NCBI GenBank assembly: GCA_937625935.1
Contig: OW569372.1
Location: 1 to 64,000, forward strand
From: Tetramitus jugosus
Lineage: Eukaryota > Heterolobosea > Eutetramitea > Acrasida > Vahlkampfiidae
Length of the DNA: 64,000 bases
Direction of reading: 5' to 3'
The notes below the pieces were generated by a model. That model was not told the origin of the DNA and did not search any database. It worked only from the letters and a program-made list of their open reading frames with translations. The position numbers and the translations under genes are program-made. Shown here one piece after another: positions 50,768 to 62,700 of the stretch (position 1 is its first letter; every line of letters begins with the position of its first letter).

Positions 50768-51859
50768 TTACACTGACTGCTTCTTAGCCTTTGTTCCCTT
50801 CTTAATCTTTTCAAGAGCATAAATGTAGCTCTTTCTAACTCCAGCGGTCAATATACCCTTGAGCGATTGTGAAGTACTGGTCTGCTTCACAATCTGCGTC
50901 AGCGCTTTCTGATAAGCTTGCACCGAACCGAATTGTCCAGATAGATTTGTCACTAGATTTGATGGCAAATCCTCCACATTCTTCAACTCATCGGCAATAA
51001 TCGTAAATTTACCTTGTGCATCTTCTGAATCAATCATTTGAATGAATGGAGCACTCCTGAGCAACGGAAGATATAGCTTCAAAAACTTTTCAAAATTGGC
51101 ATCCACAATATTTGCCACCTTGTTCTGGTTCTCACCGTAACCCCCCATTTGCATCCGAATATCACCCGTATAACTTAAACTACAAATCATCATGAATAAT
51201 TGGTTCAAATTCCACACATTGTGATCATCAGGACTCACCAGTGGTGCAGCAGATGTCGGTGGTGAAGTGTACAACATGATACATGCCACCTTCAACGCAG
51301 CATACAGATTCTTCTTCAACGATTCTCTCAATTCTACATCACCTTCATCTGCAATCCTTATGAGACATGGCTTATGGAGTCTCCCGGATACATAGAGCGT
51401 ATTCCACTCGTTCAAATCATTGACCAAGTCACTCTCTTCAATGACACCATACTTGTACACTCGATTGTGCAGCTGAACTGCATCATCTTGACCTTGCTGA
51501 CCTTGTTTCATGGGTAACTGCACAAACGGATGATAGTAAATTTGCGCGCCAAAATTTCTTTGCACTTTTTCAATGACAGAACTTCCACAGAGCTTCATCA
51601 ACGAGGAGTAATGATGCGTGTTTTGTTCGAGATTGTCCTTGTGCCATTGTTTTGAATTCTCTACAGCCAATATGAGATCAATCATGGGCAATGACTCATT
51701 GGCTAAAGCTGTAGAAGCGGCAGTCGGAGTTTCATGGATATTTTTGTAACCCACTTGCTGGAAGACACCTGATCCATAGGCCATAATGAATTTGACTGGT
51801 GGGAAATTGTGTTGAACCAATTGATGGATCATTTGTGCTGCTTTGCTACTTGACTGCAT
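50768..51859 (-). CDS. TAMM41: Mitochondrial CDP-diacylglycerol synthase Tam41
   Basis: 363 residues, intronless. It carries the TAMM41/Mmp37 signature: FIMAYGSGVFQQVGY, then MIDLILAVENSKQWHKDNL and NTHHYSSLMKLCG, followed later by VYKYGVI, LYVSGRLHKPCLI, and KNLYAALKVACIML. The GSG and DLILAV elements belong to its nucleotidyltransferase-like fold. The enzyme makes CDP-diacylglycerol from CTP and phosphatidic acid on the matrix side of the inner membrane, the first step to cardiolipin. The C-terminus is basic (KKGTKAKKQSV). A divergent gene starts 160 bp upstream. Confidence 0.92.
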   Translation of the reverse strand: MQSSSKAAQMIHQLVQHNFPPVKFIMAYGSGVFQQVGYKNIHETPTAASTALANESLPMIDLILAVENSKQWHKDNLEQNTHHYSSLMKLCGSSVIEKVQRNFGAQIYYHPFVQLPMKQGQQGQDDAVQLHNRVYKYGVIEESDLVNDLNEWNTLYVSGRLHKPCLIRIADEGDVELRESLKKNLYAALKVACIMLYTSPPTSAAPLVSPDDHNVWNLNQLFMMICSLSYTGDIRMQMGGYGENQNKVANIVDANFEKFLKLYLPLLRSAPFIQMIDSEDAQGKFTIIADELKNVEDLPSNLVTNLSGQFGSVQAYQKALTQIVKQTSTSQSLKGILTAGVRKSYIYALEKIKKGTKAKKQSV

Positions 51860-52019
51860 TTCAATTAAGTTGTTTTTTGTTCTTTTCTTGTTTGATCCCG
51901 ATTTTCCGACTTTTTCACTTCAGCTGTTTCATTGAAGTAATTTTTCGTGTGAACAACTAACAAAACGAACAAACAACAACAACAGTTGAAGCAACAAACA
52001 ACAAACAACGAACACAACA

Positions 52020-52823
52020 ATGCCATCTCAAAAGAAAAAGTCCATCAAGAAGACCAACAAGGGCAACAAATCCATCATACCCCAATCCAATCCCATCAAC
52101 AACAACAACAACAACAACAATAACACTAGTACTAACAATAGCACTAATACTAATAGTAGTAATGTAACTGAATCATTCTCATTTGGTTCCAATCTCCTTC
52201 ATCAAAACAATAATAAGACTGTAACTTCAAATACATCATCATCAGATAACAATAATAATGACAATAGTAATTTGGAGAGTTGTACTGCAGTCAATGAAGA
52301 TCCAACTGTTCAACAATTGATTGCAAAGGATAAGCCCGTTGTTGATTGGATGCTTCGCAAAGCCAATGCCGAAAAACAAAAATTGCAGAAACAAGGAGCG
52401 CGAGTTAAAATTTTGCGCGTCAAAAATACGTCGCTCATTCGTCAGACGGAACAAGAAGAAGAAGAAGAAAGCTCAGAAAAGAAGACGACAATAACGACAA
52501 CAGAAACTACAGAGAAGAAGCCAATCGTTGAAAAGATTTTGAATCGAGTCGAATTGGATTGTTTATTGGATTTTGAGCATGTAGTGCAATTGATGGTCAG
52601 TGAACCAGAGATTTGTGAGGTGAAGACGGAACGAAATGACTTTTATTATGTCAACGTGATTCTGTTGATGTCCAATGGTTCGTTTGCTTACTTGTTCCCA
52701 TATCTCTATCACAAGAATGAACAACAAGTGAATGCATTGCAGCACTGGGCTTTGATTAACAATCAGTTGAAGAGAACTGATATTTCCATTGATTCCTTTG
52801 AACAAGTGCATCAGGATGAATAA
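52020..52823 (+). CDS. Asn-rich protein with small C-terminal domain
   Basis: 267 residues. A basic start (KKKSIKKTNKG) is followed by Asn/Ser/Thr runs to about residue 85, a helical Lys/Arg segment and an acidic run. A compact C-terminal region (about 175-260: LLDFEHVVQLMVSEPEICEV, YYVNVILLMSNGSFAYLFPY) looks folded, but I cannot place it in a family. The stop overlaps AATAAA (GAATAAAC). Confidence 0.6.
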   Translation: MPSQKKKSIKKTNKGNKSIIPQSNPINNNNNNNNNTSTNNSTNTNSSNVTESFSFGSNLLHQNNNKTVTSNTSSSDNNNNDNSNLESCTAVNEDPTVQQLIAKDKPVVDWMLRKANAEKQKLQKQGARVKILRVKNTSLIRQTEQEEEEESSEKKTTITTTETTEKKPIVEKILNRVELDCLLDFEHVVQLMVSEPEICEVKTERNDFYYVNVILLMSNGSFAYLFPYLYHKNEQQVNALQHWALINNQLKRTDISIDSFEQVHQDE

Positions 52824-52902
52824 ACAAAAAACATTTATAAAAGTTTGTTGTTTTTATGGTGTTACAAGCGAAATAAGAGAAATAATGATGAGGTGTCATC
52901 GT

Positions 52903-55900
52903 TTAGAACACATTCTCTTCTTGAAGGAACTTGATGTCCTTCCGGATCAACTGAGCTGGAATCTCAATCTCCAACACGCGACCACTATCCTCGAACATGA
53001 ACACTGGTTGATTGTCAATGTGACTCCAAGTGGAAGGATCAGTGTATCCCTTGAACGAGACAGTGTACTTGCAGTAGAATGGAGTAACATTGTTGATCTT
53101 CTTGCTTGCCAAGATGTATGAGATTTGTTGAGTAGTCAAATCTGGGCATACCATCTCTCTCATAACCTTGTCTGTTGCCAATGAGTCCTGTGACAGAACA
53201 CAAACATCAGCAATCTGTCTCGAATAGGAGAAGAGAGCAGTAATGTTCTCTCCCATGGTCAACTTGGATTCAAAGAACCAAGCCTCCAGGAAAGAAATGT
53301 TCATCTTGAGTTGAATGCCCTCATTCATTGTCAACTTCTTATGGTATGCGATACAATTGTTGAAAATCATGACATCCAACAAGCGACCTACACAAGCAAA
53401 GAAGTGAAGCACAATTCTCTGATCGACATGGAACTCGTGTTGCAACTCATCCAACACTGAATCCAACTCCAGTGTAATCTTGTCCATGGCAGCCTCTCCA
53501 TCGTAGGCATCACCCAAGTCGTACGCATCGAACATGGAATTATGCACGACAGCATCCAACTTGATCATCAGAGTCTTCAGCATACACATGTAACTCAAAT
53601 CTAGCAATGATGCCAACTCTGGAATCAACAGTAGGATAGAGGAAGATGATGTTGCTGTCATTGCTGGTGGAGCAATGTAATACTTGTCATTGCAGTACTT
53701 GTCATTGTCCATGGATAGAATCGTGGAGGAGTTCTTTGATTCGAGCAGTGACTTGGAAACAAGTGTCTGTTGCTTGTACTCCTTGCTCAACAAGCTCAAC
53801 AATCGGATCAGAGTATTGATCCAATAGGGAAGCATGATACGATCGGTACAGTGCTTTTGAATAGAGTACTTGAGTGCAGAGACAACATTCTTGGAGAAAC
53901 TCGTAGAAATCCAGTTCCTTAAACTGAGGAACAGCACTTTGGCAGCCAATGGAATCTTTTGATCCTTCTTATCGGTTCCACTCATGGTAACATATGTTGG
54001 TTGAGCAAACAAAATGACTTGATCAATCACCCATCGTTCCATATCACGTGCCTCAATACTCTGACTCGACTCTGCAGACATGACAGTCATTTTTCGCACC
54101 TGGTGTGACGCATTCGTAATCTCCTTCTCTCTGTCAAACAATCTCTTCTCCAATCCAGTCTTTTCAGTCTTGAGTTGAGACAAGTCAGATTGGAGAGTTT
54201 GGATCTGAGAGGCAGTGCGCTTCTCATTCTCACTAGAATTGAGCTTGTTCAGTGCCAACTCATCCTTTAATCGATCCCTCTCGCGTTGCAAATCCGATTT
54301 TTCACCTTGAATTCTCTTCAATTGTTCTTCCAGTGTTCGAATTTGATCCTGTGACTTTTGATCCGTATTCTTGTTCGAATTCATAATCTTCATCAAATCA
54401 TCATAGTCCTTTTGAACCTTCTTCTTGTCATTTTCCAACGTAACAATCTTGGACTCGATCAACTTTTTTTCATTGTCCAATTTGGCTGCCAGGGATCGAG
54501 ACTCTGAAACGTCGCGCTCCAATTTTTGGTTCTGGGTCTTTGCTTCGTTATATTGCTTCTCCACACGTTCCTTTTCTAATTTCAATTGAGAGGATTGTTG
54601 ACTGAGAGAACTACTAGCACTTGTAGCTTTGGTTTTTTGCTCATTCAACTCATTCTTTACGCTTTGCAAACTCGTTTCCAATTGTTGTGACTTTGACTTC
54701 CATTGAGAAATTTCTGTAGTGAGTTGCTGCGATGTGCTCTCATTGGACTTTTTCAAGAATTCATTGAGCTGTTTTGCCTTTTCGAGTTCGCGCTTCAATT
54801 CTGCAATTTCCCGCTCTAATTTCTCCGTGTCAATTTCTTGTGCCTTATTGACGATTGTCTTTGCAACAGTAGCAGTCACAGCAGCAGGAGTAGTGGCTGT
54901 AGTAGTTGGAGTGCTTGATACACTAGTTGTTGTGTATGTTGGCTTACTAGCCGTAGTAGTTGTAGTTGTAGGTGATGATACTGTTGTTGAACTAGTAGTA
55001 GTAGAGGTGGTTGTTGGTTTAGTTGTTGTTGTTGTTGGTGTGCTCGTAGTAGTGTATGTTGGTTTACTAACACTAGCAGTTGAAGTTGTAGTTGTGGGAG
55101 ATGATGTTGTAGTGTAGGTTGGCTTCGACGTTGTAGTTGTAGTAGTTGTTGGAGAAGGTGATGAAGAGGTGGTAGCTGATGCTGTGGTGGTTGTTGTGGT
55201 TGAAGATTTGCTCCATGGGAAAAGTTTCTTTGTTGTAGTAGTAGTCGGAGTAGTTGATGTAGTTGGAGTTGTTGGAGTAGTGGGAGTAGTTGTTGTTGTA
55301 GGAGATGAGCTTCCAGTTGAAGTAGTAGCATTGGTATAACTGGCAATTCTCGACGCAATTGATCCTGTTCTTGCTGTTGATGTTGTTGTTGTTGTTGTTG
55401 GTTTTGGTGCAGTAGTAGTAACAACAGAAGAAGGTGACGTAGTAGTAGTAGGTGTCGGTGTCTTCACAACTGCAGGTGAAGTAGTAGTCGTAGTGTATGT
55501 TGGTTTTGACGCAGTTGTCGTTGTTGTTGTTGCAGTTGTAGTTGTAGTAGGTTTCGCAGGAGTCGATGGCAAAGTCTTTGTAAATGCACTGGTAGGTTCC
55601 GTCTTGACTGGTCGATATGCTGCACTGTTGAACAGAGTATTGGGCTCCTTTTGTGAAAAGTGCTTATAGTACTCGTACACTTGCATTGTCATGGTTTTGG
55701 GCTCTGGTCTCGAAACGGCCAAAATATCTATATAGACGTCCATTACACAAAAATTTTCAATGGTAAGCTTCTTGACCTATTAAACAAACAAACAAACACA
55801 GACGGGAAAAAAAAAACATCAGTAAACGAACCTTCATAATCCAAATAATTTTCAATGTGAAGCTTATTCTCGGCAATGTCCCATGCCAACTTTAAATTTT

Positions 55901-56087
55901 TTTCAGCATCTTCCGCCTTCAATGAAGAATAATCAACGAGGTCCGGGTGATAGTGATGAATGATGGCACAGAATGCGAGACCGTTGCTCCACGATTGAGA
56001 AAAATTGCTGACTGAAATGTTGTCATAGTCTTTTGTTTTGTTTTTGACCCATTGTAACAGACCAGAGAATTTTCCTTGTGCTGACAT
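52903..56087 (-). CDS. CH - coiled coil - DIL domain protein
   Basis: Exons 56087-55818 and 55776-52903 join in phase 0 over a 41-bp intron (GTTTTT...AATAG), giving 1047 residues. An N-terminal calponin-homology domain is split by the intron (LLQWVKNKTKDYDN, SWSNGLAFCAIIHHYHPDLV, then PKTMTMQVYEYYKHF). A roughly 230-residue Thr-rich stretch contains four SKPTYTT units. A long coiled coil (about 380-660) follows. The C-terminal ~350 residues contain a dilute (DIL) domain: VLHFFACVGRLLDVMIFNNC, MNEGIQLKMNISFLEAWFFE. DIL domains bind cargo in class V myosins and CH domains bind actin. The protein probably links actin to vesicles or junction-like sites. The donor is not canonical (GTTTTT), so that junction is the least certain part. 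Confidence 0.85.
54840..55560 (-). repeat. Thr-rich low-complexity coding repeat
   Basis: About 720 bp of ACA/ACT/ACC-type triplets encoding Thr runs, with four SKPTYTT units and Pro/Ser spacers, within the CH-DIL gene. Large open frames in the other phases (for example 54876-55424) are by-products of this triplet composition. Confidence 0.8.
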
Positions 56088-56210
56088 GATTGCTTTAAAA
56101 TGTTAGCTTATTCTCTGCTTGTGAAATCTGGATGATGGTGATTTGTTTGTGTTTTTTTTGACTGTTGGGTGTCATATGTCACTTGTAAAATACCCCTCTA
56201 CAACGGAGTA

Positions 56211-57167
56211 ATGTTCACTCAAAATTTGCTTCCAGTAAACAATGGAACCGACAATTTCCATAAAATGACAACAAACGACGACAATCATCATCCAGATGGT
56301 GATCAAGAAGAAGAACAACGGTTCCAAAAGCTCTTCCGATCCATTCACTACATGTGGTCCATCCTAAAACCATTCTTCACAATCGACCATTTTCTTACAG
56401 TCTGTGTCTCCATTCTCTTCTCTCAATTCATTGTTCACTTTCCCTCCATTACCTCATTCTTTTCTTCGTCGTCTAAAGCAAGAAGAAGAAGAAATCGGTC
56501 TATTCAAAACATGACTGACGGTGGTGACTCACTCACGGCAGTTACAAGTCCAGAACAAACTCAATTGGCCATTCAAACACTGTCGCAGAGGTTGAACACG
56601 CAGAGGCAGATTAATCTGGCATGTACGAGGCACAATGCACAACTAGAATCGCAGTTGAATGAGATGGAACAGTCGTTGAATCAGTCGTCACAAATGATTG
56701 AACAGTTGCAAAATGATCGAACACTGTTGGAGAGTCAATTGTTGGACTGTAGACAAAAATTGCATGATCAGGCGCAAGAGATTGATCGACTAAAGTCACA
56801 GTGTACGGAAATGGAACGGGAGAATGAACGGTTGAGATCTGTGGAGCTTAAACAGGCACATGAGCAACTGGAACATGCGCAATCAGAGTGCCGTGCTTTG
56901 GAATCGAAACTGGAGAGCTGTGAGAAACAGTTAATGAAGGCAAATGAAACGCAACGAGTGTTTGAATATGTCATTAGCAAGTCATCACCAGAACTTGCAA
57001 AGATTTTGCTAGAACAACTAACGGAGCATCACAATAACAAGAACAATAACGATAATAGCGCTACAACAACCGAAGAACATGCTGCTCAGACTGATAGCAG
57101 TGACAACAAGGACAACAATGACAAAGTACAACCATTGTCAGCAAAAGAACAAGTGGAACGTAAATAA
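56211..57167 (+). CDS. Membrane-anchored coiled-coil protein
   Basis: 318 residues. A cytosol-like acidic start is followed by a hydrophobic stretch (about 56-85: FLTVCVSILFSQFIVHFPSI), then KARRRRNR as a positive-inside signal, and about 170 residues of coiled coil (QLNEMEQSLNQSSQMIEQLQ, CTEMERENERLRSVELKQAH). The tail is Asn/Asp/Thr-rich. The plan fits a golgin-like or organelle tether, but no family is recognised. The frame is open upstream only by a GTG, so I chose the ATG at 56211. Stop overlaps AATAAA. It starts 123 bp from the divergent CH-DIL gene. Confidence 0.65.
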   Translation: MFTQNLLPVNNGTDNFHKMTTNDDNHHPDGDQEEEQRFQKLFRSIHYMWSILKPFFTIDHFLTVCVSILFSQFIVHFPSITSFFSSSSKARRRRNRSIQNMTDGGDSLTAVTSPEQTQLAIQTLSQRLNTQRQINLACTRHNAQLESQLNEMEQSLNQSSQMIEQLQNDRTLLESQLLDCRQKLHDQAQEIDRLKSQCTEMERENERLRSVELKQAHEQLEHAQSECRALESKLESCEKQLMKANETQRVFEYVISKSSPELAKILLEQLTEHHNNKNNNDNSATTTEEHAAQTDSSDNKDNNDKVQPLSAKEQVERK

Positions 57168-57206
57168 ATAGTAGATAGAGGTAGTATCTCTCTCTTTTCA
57201 CAATTT

Positions 57207-58484
57207 TTATTTCTTTTGTTGCTGTTTCGATTGTTGTTGAATATTCTTTAGCTTGTTGATACCGTTGATTGGCTTGCCTCTCTTGCCTTCAAAACCTGGT
57301 CTATTCCTCTTTTGTGTCTTGTTGGCAGCAGCAGCAGCGGTGGCGTTACTGGACGATGAAGATGGTGGCTCCTCCTTCTTTCCTCTCGACTTCTTTGCTC
57401 GAATATTGGCCGCTCTCTTCTCAATCTTTTGCTGTTGTTGAGTGCTTTGATTCTTCACTCGTTGATCCCATTCCTTTTTCGACTTCTTCTTCTTTGCCCG
57501 CTCCTTCTTTACCTTGCTCTGCAGAACTTTGACTGCTTTGTTGTCTCTTCCGTGTTCACTCCTTATCATTGCACTCTCCAACTGATCTCTTGTGTAGTCG
57601 TTGATTGCCTTTTGTGGATTCACATCACTCTGTTCAATCAACTTTTGCTTCTTTGATTGTTTTTCCTTCAAGAGTTGTTCCGCAGTCAATGGTCTATTCT
57701 TTCTCTTCTTGCTGTTGGCTGATGGTGCTGCATCGACAGCATTCTTGTCATGTTGTGCTGCTCCAGTTGCTGTTGCTGAAGCACCATTGGTCAAGACAGA
57801 GTGCTTGGTTGTTGCAGAGGCAACATCACCCGTTTTCAGTGCATTGAAAATCATGTTGTCATTGGTTTTGCGGTTCTTTTTTGGTTGCGATTTTTGTTGT
57901 TGCTGCTTTGATTTTTGTGTAGTTATGCGTTCTTCTTCGTCATCACTGCTCTCATCACTACCATCATCTTCATCAGAGACACTATCGTCATCTTCTGCTG
58001 CTTCATCATCAATCAAGCTCTTTCCATTGATCACTTCCTGTCCTTCTTCTTCTTCGTCATCATCATCTTCGCCATCACTCTCATTGTCGTCTCCATTTGC
58101 TTTTTTAACCTTTTGATTCGTTTTTTGCAAAAATTTCAAATTTTGTTTGTTTTCAGTGCTCGTTTGTTTCCAGTATTTGGATGATGAGATGTCATCTTCT
58201 TCATCTTCACTATCTGCACCATTCTCTGTCAAATTTTGTTTACTGGCTGGAATGGCCTCTGACAAGTGCACAAAATCTATTGTTGATACAAAAAGTGTCA
58301 ATCATCATCATTCACCACTATTTTTCATTTATACGCAATAAAAAAAACATTGTCAAAGACACATACATGATAAATATTCAGTAAGCTTTGGGAAATTCGA
58401 TAATTGGGATTTTATCGAGTCAATTGTTATCGCATTTTCTGTTGCTGATGTAGCTGTTGTTGTTGTTGTTGTTTGTTGCACCAT
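57207..58484 (-). CDS. SURF6: Ribosome biogenesis protein SURF6 / Rrp14
   Basis: Exons 58484-58367 and 58276-57207 join in phase 1 over a 90-bp intron (GTATGT...CAATAG), giving 395 residues. The N-terminal segment (FPKLTEYLSYFVHLSEAIPA) resembles the Rrp14 N-terminal motif ending in IPA, split by the intron. Acidic runs follow. The C-terminal SURF6 domain is clear: TAEQLLKEKQSKKQKLIEQS, KVKKERAKKKKSKKEWDQRV, EKRAANIRAKK and NRPGFEGK. SURF6 is a nucleolar RNA-binding factor for pre-60S and pre-40S assembly. The stop overlaps AATAAA (GAAATAAAAA). Confidence 0.9.
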
Positions 58485-58814
58485 TTCTTTTTATTGTTGT
58501 GGCTGGGGGTTGTTGGTTGCGTTGTTTGTTTGAAGCTATAGAACACTCTTTGCGCTCTCTCGTTTTAGATGGACCTTGGTTGCTGCTGGTGTGTTGTCGT
58601 CGAGCGTCTGATTGTCCGATTGGTGTGAATGCCGCCAGCAAGAAAAGCTTTCTTCAACAAATTTTGTGAGGTTGTTACAACAACGAACGTTCAATTGATT
58701 TTCTCCGGCGACAGATGTTTTTACAGATGGAAAAAAAGAATACATTGTAACACAGTTGTTTTTTGAGTGTTGGTCAGGTGGTGGAGAAATTCGTTCTTTT
58801 TCTCTTTTGTCTTC

Positions 58815-59623
58815 TTATTGGCCTGCTTGCTTCTTCAAGTGCTCAAACACTCTGGTCTTTATCCATTCCTTGTCATGAGGCTTGTATTGGCTGGTGCTTG
58901 GTTCAAAACTATGAAAATGAAAAGATACAAATGAAATTCTCTGTCAATAAACGTCTGGTAACTCATGTCATCATTCATTCACGAGTGTTGTCAATGTTTC
59001 ACTTTGAAAGAGGGAGCATGAACAACGGTTTGGTGCTAGCAGTCTCACTTTCATTGAACATTTTTCAGCTCTTCTCAAGCAAGCTTCTCAAGCAAGATAT
59101 CAACAACAACTGTCGACACCGAACGCTTCTCTTCCTCCATCAAATGTTGAAACGACCAACAACAACAACAATCGACACGAATAATAGTCACACAACCAAG
59201 TGATAATAATGAAAATAATAGAGTCATAACAATACATACACTAGACAAGTCAAATCAGTCAATCCATCGATCCAGCTAAACAAATCAGAAACAGAGTATT
59301 CAATGTTTCTTCTGTCAGGATTGCTTTGCTTCAACTTTGCTTCGAACAATTGACAGATGCCATCCATTGCAATCTTTACTGTTTCATAGTCATAATAGGT
59401 ACGAGATCTGTTGCCTCCATATTGAATAAGCACAATGGTGTGTTGAGTCTACACATTATTAATATTTCGAAATCAATGATTTTTCATTTGTACAATGACA
59501 ATAGGAGATTGATCAATTATTGTATCATCATTGTTGAAATGGAGAGTTAATGATGGATTGTCATTATTAAAAAAAAGAAAATGAGGATCACAAGTGCAAC
59601 GTGCATCATCCAATACATACCAT
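58815..59623 (-). CDS. ERH: Enhancer of rudimentary homolog
   Basis: Three exons: 59623-59621 (only the ATG), 59448-59240 and 58908-58815. Introns are 172 bp (GTATGT...TGTAG) and 331 bp (GTATGT...TCATAG). The 101-residue product aligns along its whole length with ERH (104 residues in human): MTQHTIVLIQYGGNRSRTYY, DYETVKIAMDGICQLFEAKL, YSVSDLFSWIDGLTDLTCLV, QYKPHDKEWIKTRVFEHLKK. ERH is a small conserved dimer linked to RNA processing and transcription. The splice model is supported by continuity of the family alignment on both sides of each junction. Confidence 0.93.
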
Positions 59624-59768
59624 ATTTTTGAGTTCTTGTTGTTGGTTGTTGGTGTTTTTCGATTTTTTGGTGATCTTGGCGCCAAGAAAAAAGTAACGTT
59701 CAACGAAAAGCAAATTCTACGGCACCTTGTCATTTATTATTCATCTACCTGTCTCGTGTGAAGAGGTG

Positions 59769-62700
59769 TTACAGATTCATATCTGTCCCGTGATCTGATC
59801 TTGGATTCCAGACTCTCTTGTTCACATAGAAGGGAACATCAGCTCTGTGAGAACTAGCGACTGAAAGTATGAGCGGTACATCTCTTGTTGTCACATGCAA
59901 GATGGTGGACAGGTCTTTCGCAGAGATCAATTTCTTTAAATTAGTATAGGAAGGTACGTGGGAGTCAGAATTGGTGGATCGTGCAGAGATGGGACTCAAC
60001 AGATCCTTAATGTGTTGAGGTGTGGACTCTTGCGCTGATACACCGTGATTCGAGGTGGAATGATGGTGATGATGATGGTTCGCTTGCTGGTCAGCCTTTG
60101 GATCAGCTCGGTGGACAAGACCTTCTACCAACCGTAATGTTGAAATACTCTTCATGTAGAGTTGTTTCAATTGGTTGTTAAAGTAGGATTCACAGGCACT
60201 ATCAGGTAATCCCATCATCTTGAACTCTCTCAAATTGATCAGAGTTTGAGATATAAAATCAGATGGGATTGCTTCTTCAAATTTGATCGAGGAATTCTTG
60301 GGCAGAAACTGTTTCATGTCGTTATGTTGATAGTGCTTCTTGTTGTTGTTGGAGACGATAACATTGCAGATCATATCATCCAAGTCAGCAATCACACAGG
60401 TAGCAACATCAGGTGGTTCATCATCTCCGTCCATTGTCTCATTTTGCATCAACTTCAAGTCGGATATGGCCTCTTCGATAAAATCGACATTCTTTGGCAG
60501 ACCGGTCAGCACCAGAGCGCCACAATACACTGGACTGATATCACCGTAGAGTGCATGACCAAACTTGTTCATTCTTGACTTGTTGCCTAGCTTGTTGAGC
60601 GTTCTTTCTTGGTCCACATGAACAAAATCATTTCCAGGAATGATGTTGAACATGTTTTCCTCTTCTTCACTGTCTTCGTCGGAAGAGAAATCGAGTCGAC
60701 GAGCCACATTCATACATCCATCAGGATCCAGTCCCATTTCCTCTAGATAATTAGCATCAACACTTTGTTGCTCCAATCGCTTCCTAAATGCGTCTGGAGC
60801 AGACACGACAGAGCAGTCATCCGTTTTCAACGTTGGTCCAATCTCAACAAACTTCAATGGCTTCAAGAATGACTGTTCGACTGGCTGTTCTTCATTGTAA
60901 AAACTACTCGTATTGTTCCTCATGTCGTACGAGCTTGCCAAGAAGCTGCCTGACATGTAAGACTGACCTAGGTTCGATATATCATCAGTCGACGAGGTAT
61001 CATCCATAGACCGTGACTGCTGTGAGACTTGCTGATCGGCTTGTAATGTGTAATCACACTCCACAATCTTCCGACTTCTCAATATGTAAGACAATAGGTA
61101 GAGCAGGTGCCGCACCAGTGTCTCATTGCTTCCTACGACGACTACTTTGCAAAACTTTTTTGTTCCAGAGCAGTAGCTCTTGTGTTTATGGACCATTGAT
61201 TCGAACAGGCTATCATTCGTACTCTTGTTTGACTGATTACCCGATCCAGACTTGTTCGAATCATAGCTCCAATAACCAGCACCAAAGAGTGAACAAAGCT
61301 GCTCGGCTAATATCACACCAGGATCTGTGAACAGTAAATCTGAATTGTTCTCCTCCGTAAAGTCTGTTGTCCAAGACAAGTGATGAGTAAGAACAGCAGA
61401 GAATACGACAGAGAGAAACTTTTCCATCTTGGGTGGACTGTTGTCGATTAGATAGAACAAATGACCGAGAAATTCTGAGAATATGCTTACACGATCAATC
61501 ATGAACGCATTGTGTCTGAACCACAATGGTTTCTCGAGCCTAGGGGAGTGAATGAATGATAAAATAAATTTTTGGAATTCTTTGGCAGACTTGCAGATAT
61601 CTGCATCTGTTTGCAACACATGCTCCACAAGCTTCATATTGAACGTATATCCGTGAAACAGTTGTGAAAGAGTGCCTTCCTCTTGAGCCTGTAACACTGC
61701 CTCCCGCAAACGATTCCTTATCGATGCGCTGCATACTTTGAGAAGTTTTCTCATTCGGTGTTCAATAATAGCAAAGTGAGAGAATATAAGTTTTTGTAGA
61801 TGACTGGACTGTTGTGCGAATTCTGCTCTGGCCTTCATGGGATCACAACCCTGCGACACTGTCGAAGATTCATGAAAAACGAACACGACACCAAGTGCGA
61901 ACACGGATTTGCACATGTATTGATTGAGCTCACTGTATGCCTTCTTTTTCCGCCTTCGTGCCACGGGACGTCTTCCGATGTGACCACTGTGAGAGCTGCT
62001 CTGCGAATCGTCATCCTTCATTCCATCACTATGACCGAGCAACATATCATTCATTGTTTGAGATTTTCCACCACCTCCACTGCTGCTACTATTGATACCA
62101 GGTGACTCACCGTCTTCATTGTCACTGTTCGATACTCTTTTCGAGAAGGGCAGCGGCGTATGAGATTGAATAGAAGAAGTAGAATAGCTGCGCGGTCGAG
62201 AAAGATCCACATTCTTTGAAAAATAATCTTCGTCCAACGGTACAAGACACGGTGCACCACTTGTTCGCTCCTCCAAATCAACCACTCCTCCATCGCTCAT
62301 TGATTGACTGTGTCTTCTCCGTGGTTGCTGCTGCTGCTGCGCACTAGTACTGCTACTGCTGTTCGTCGTTGTCGTTTGTTGTTTACTCGATCGTTTCTTC
62401 TTCTTGGACTTGGACTCAAACAGTGGATCTACACTCGCAAGTGTCGAAGCTGGAATTCCGACTTGAAATAGCTTTGTCAACAGAGTTTGCTTATACGCTG
62501 GCAAAAAGTGAACTTTTGTGTTTTGTCCCTTGATTTGCATCGGAATGGCTCCAAATATCATCTCTCCCAACAGTGTCGTATCATTGACACCGACTTTGGC
62601 TGACATGGGTGCAGACATGGACCTTTTCAACACGTGCGCAGCCGATATCGAAGGAGGTATAGGTAACTTTAAATTTTTTGGTGGTTGTGATTGTTGTTGT

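Noticed and set aside
54719-55424. Val-rich and Leu/Gln-rich long frames in the Thr-rich repeat
   Set aside because: By-products of triplet repeats read in other phases; the CH-DIL frame is continuous and ends in recognisable domains.
57253-58116. Ser/Cys-rich plus-strand frames
   Set aside because: Antisense to SURF6, which has a clear domain and splice structure.
58763-59203. 146-codon plus-strand frame
   Set aside because: It lies over the last exon and second intron of ERH on the opposite strand. The ERH model explains the conserved sequence.
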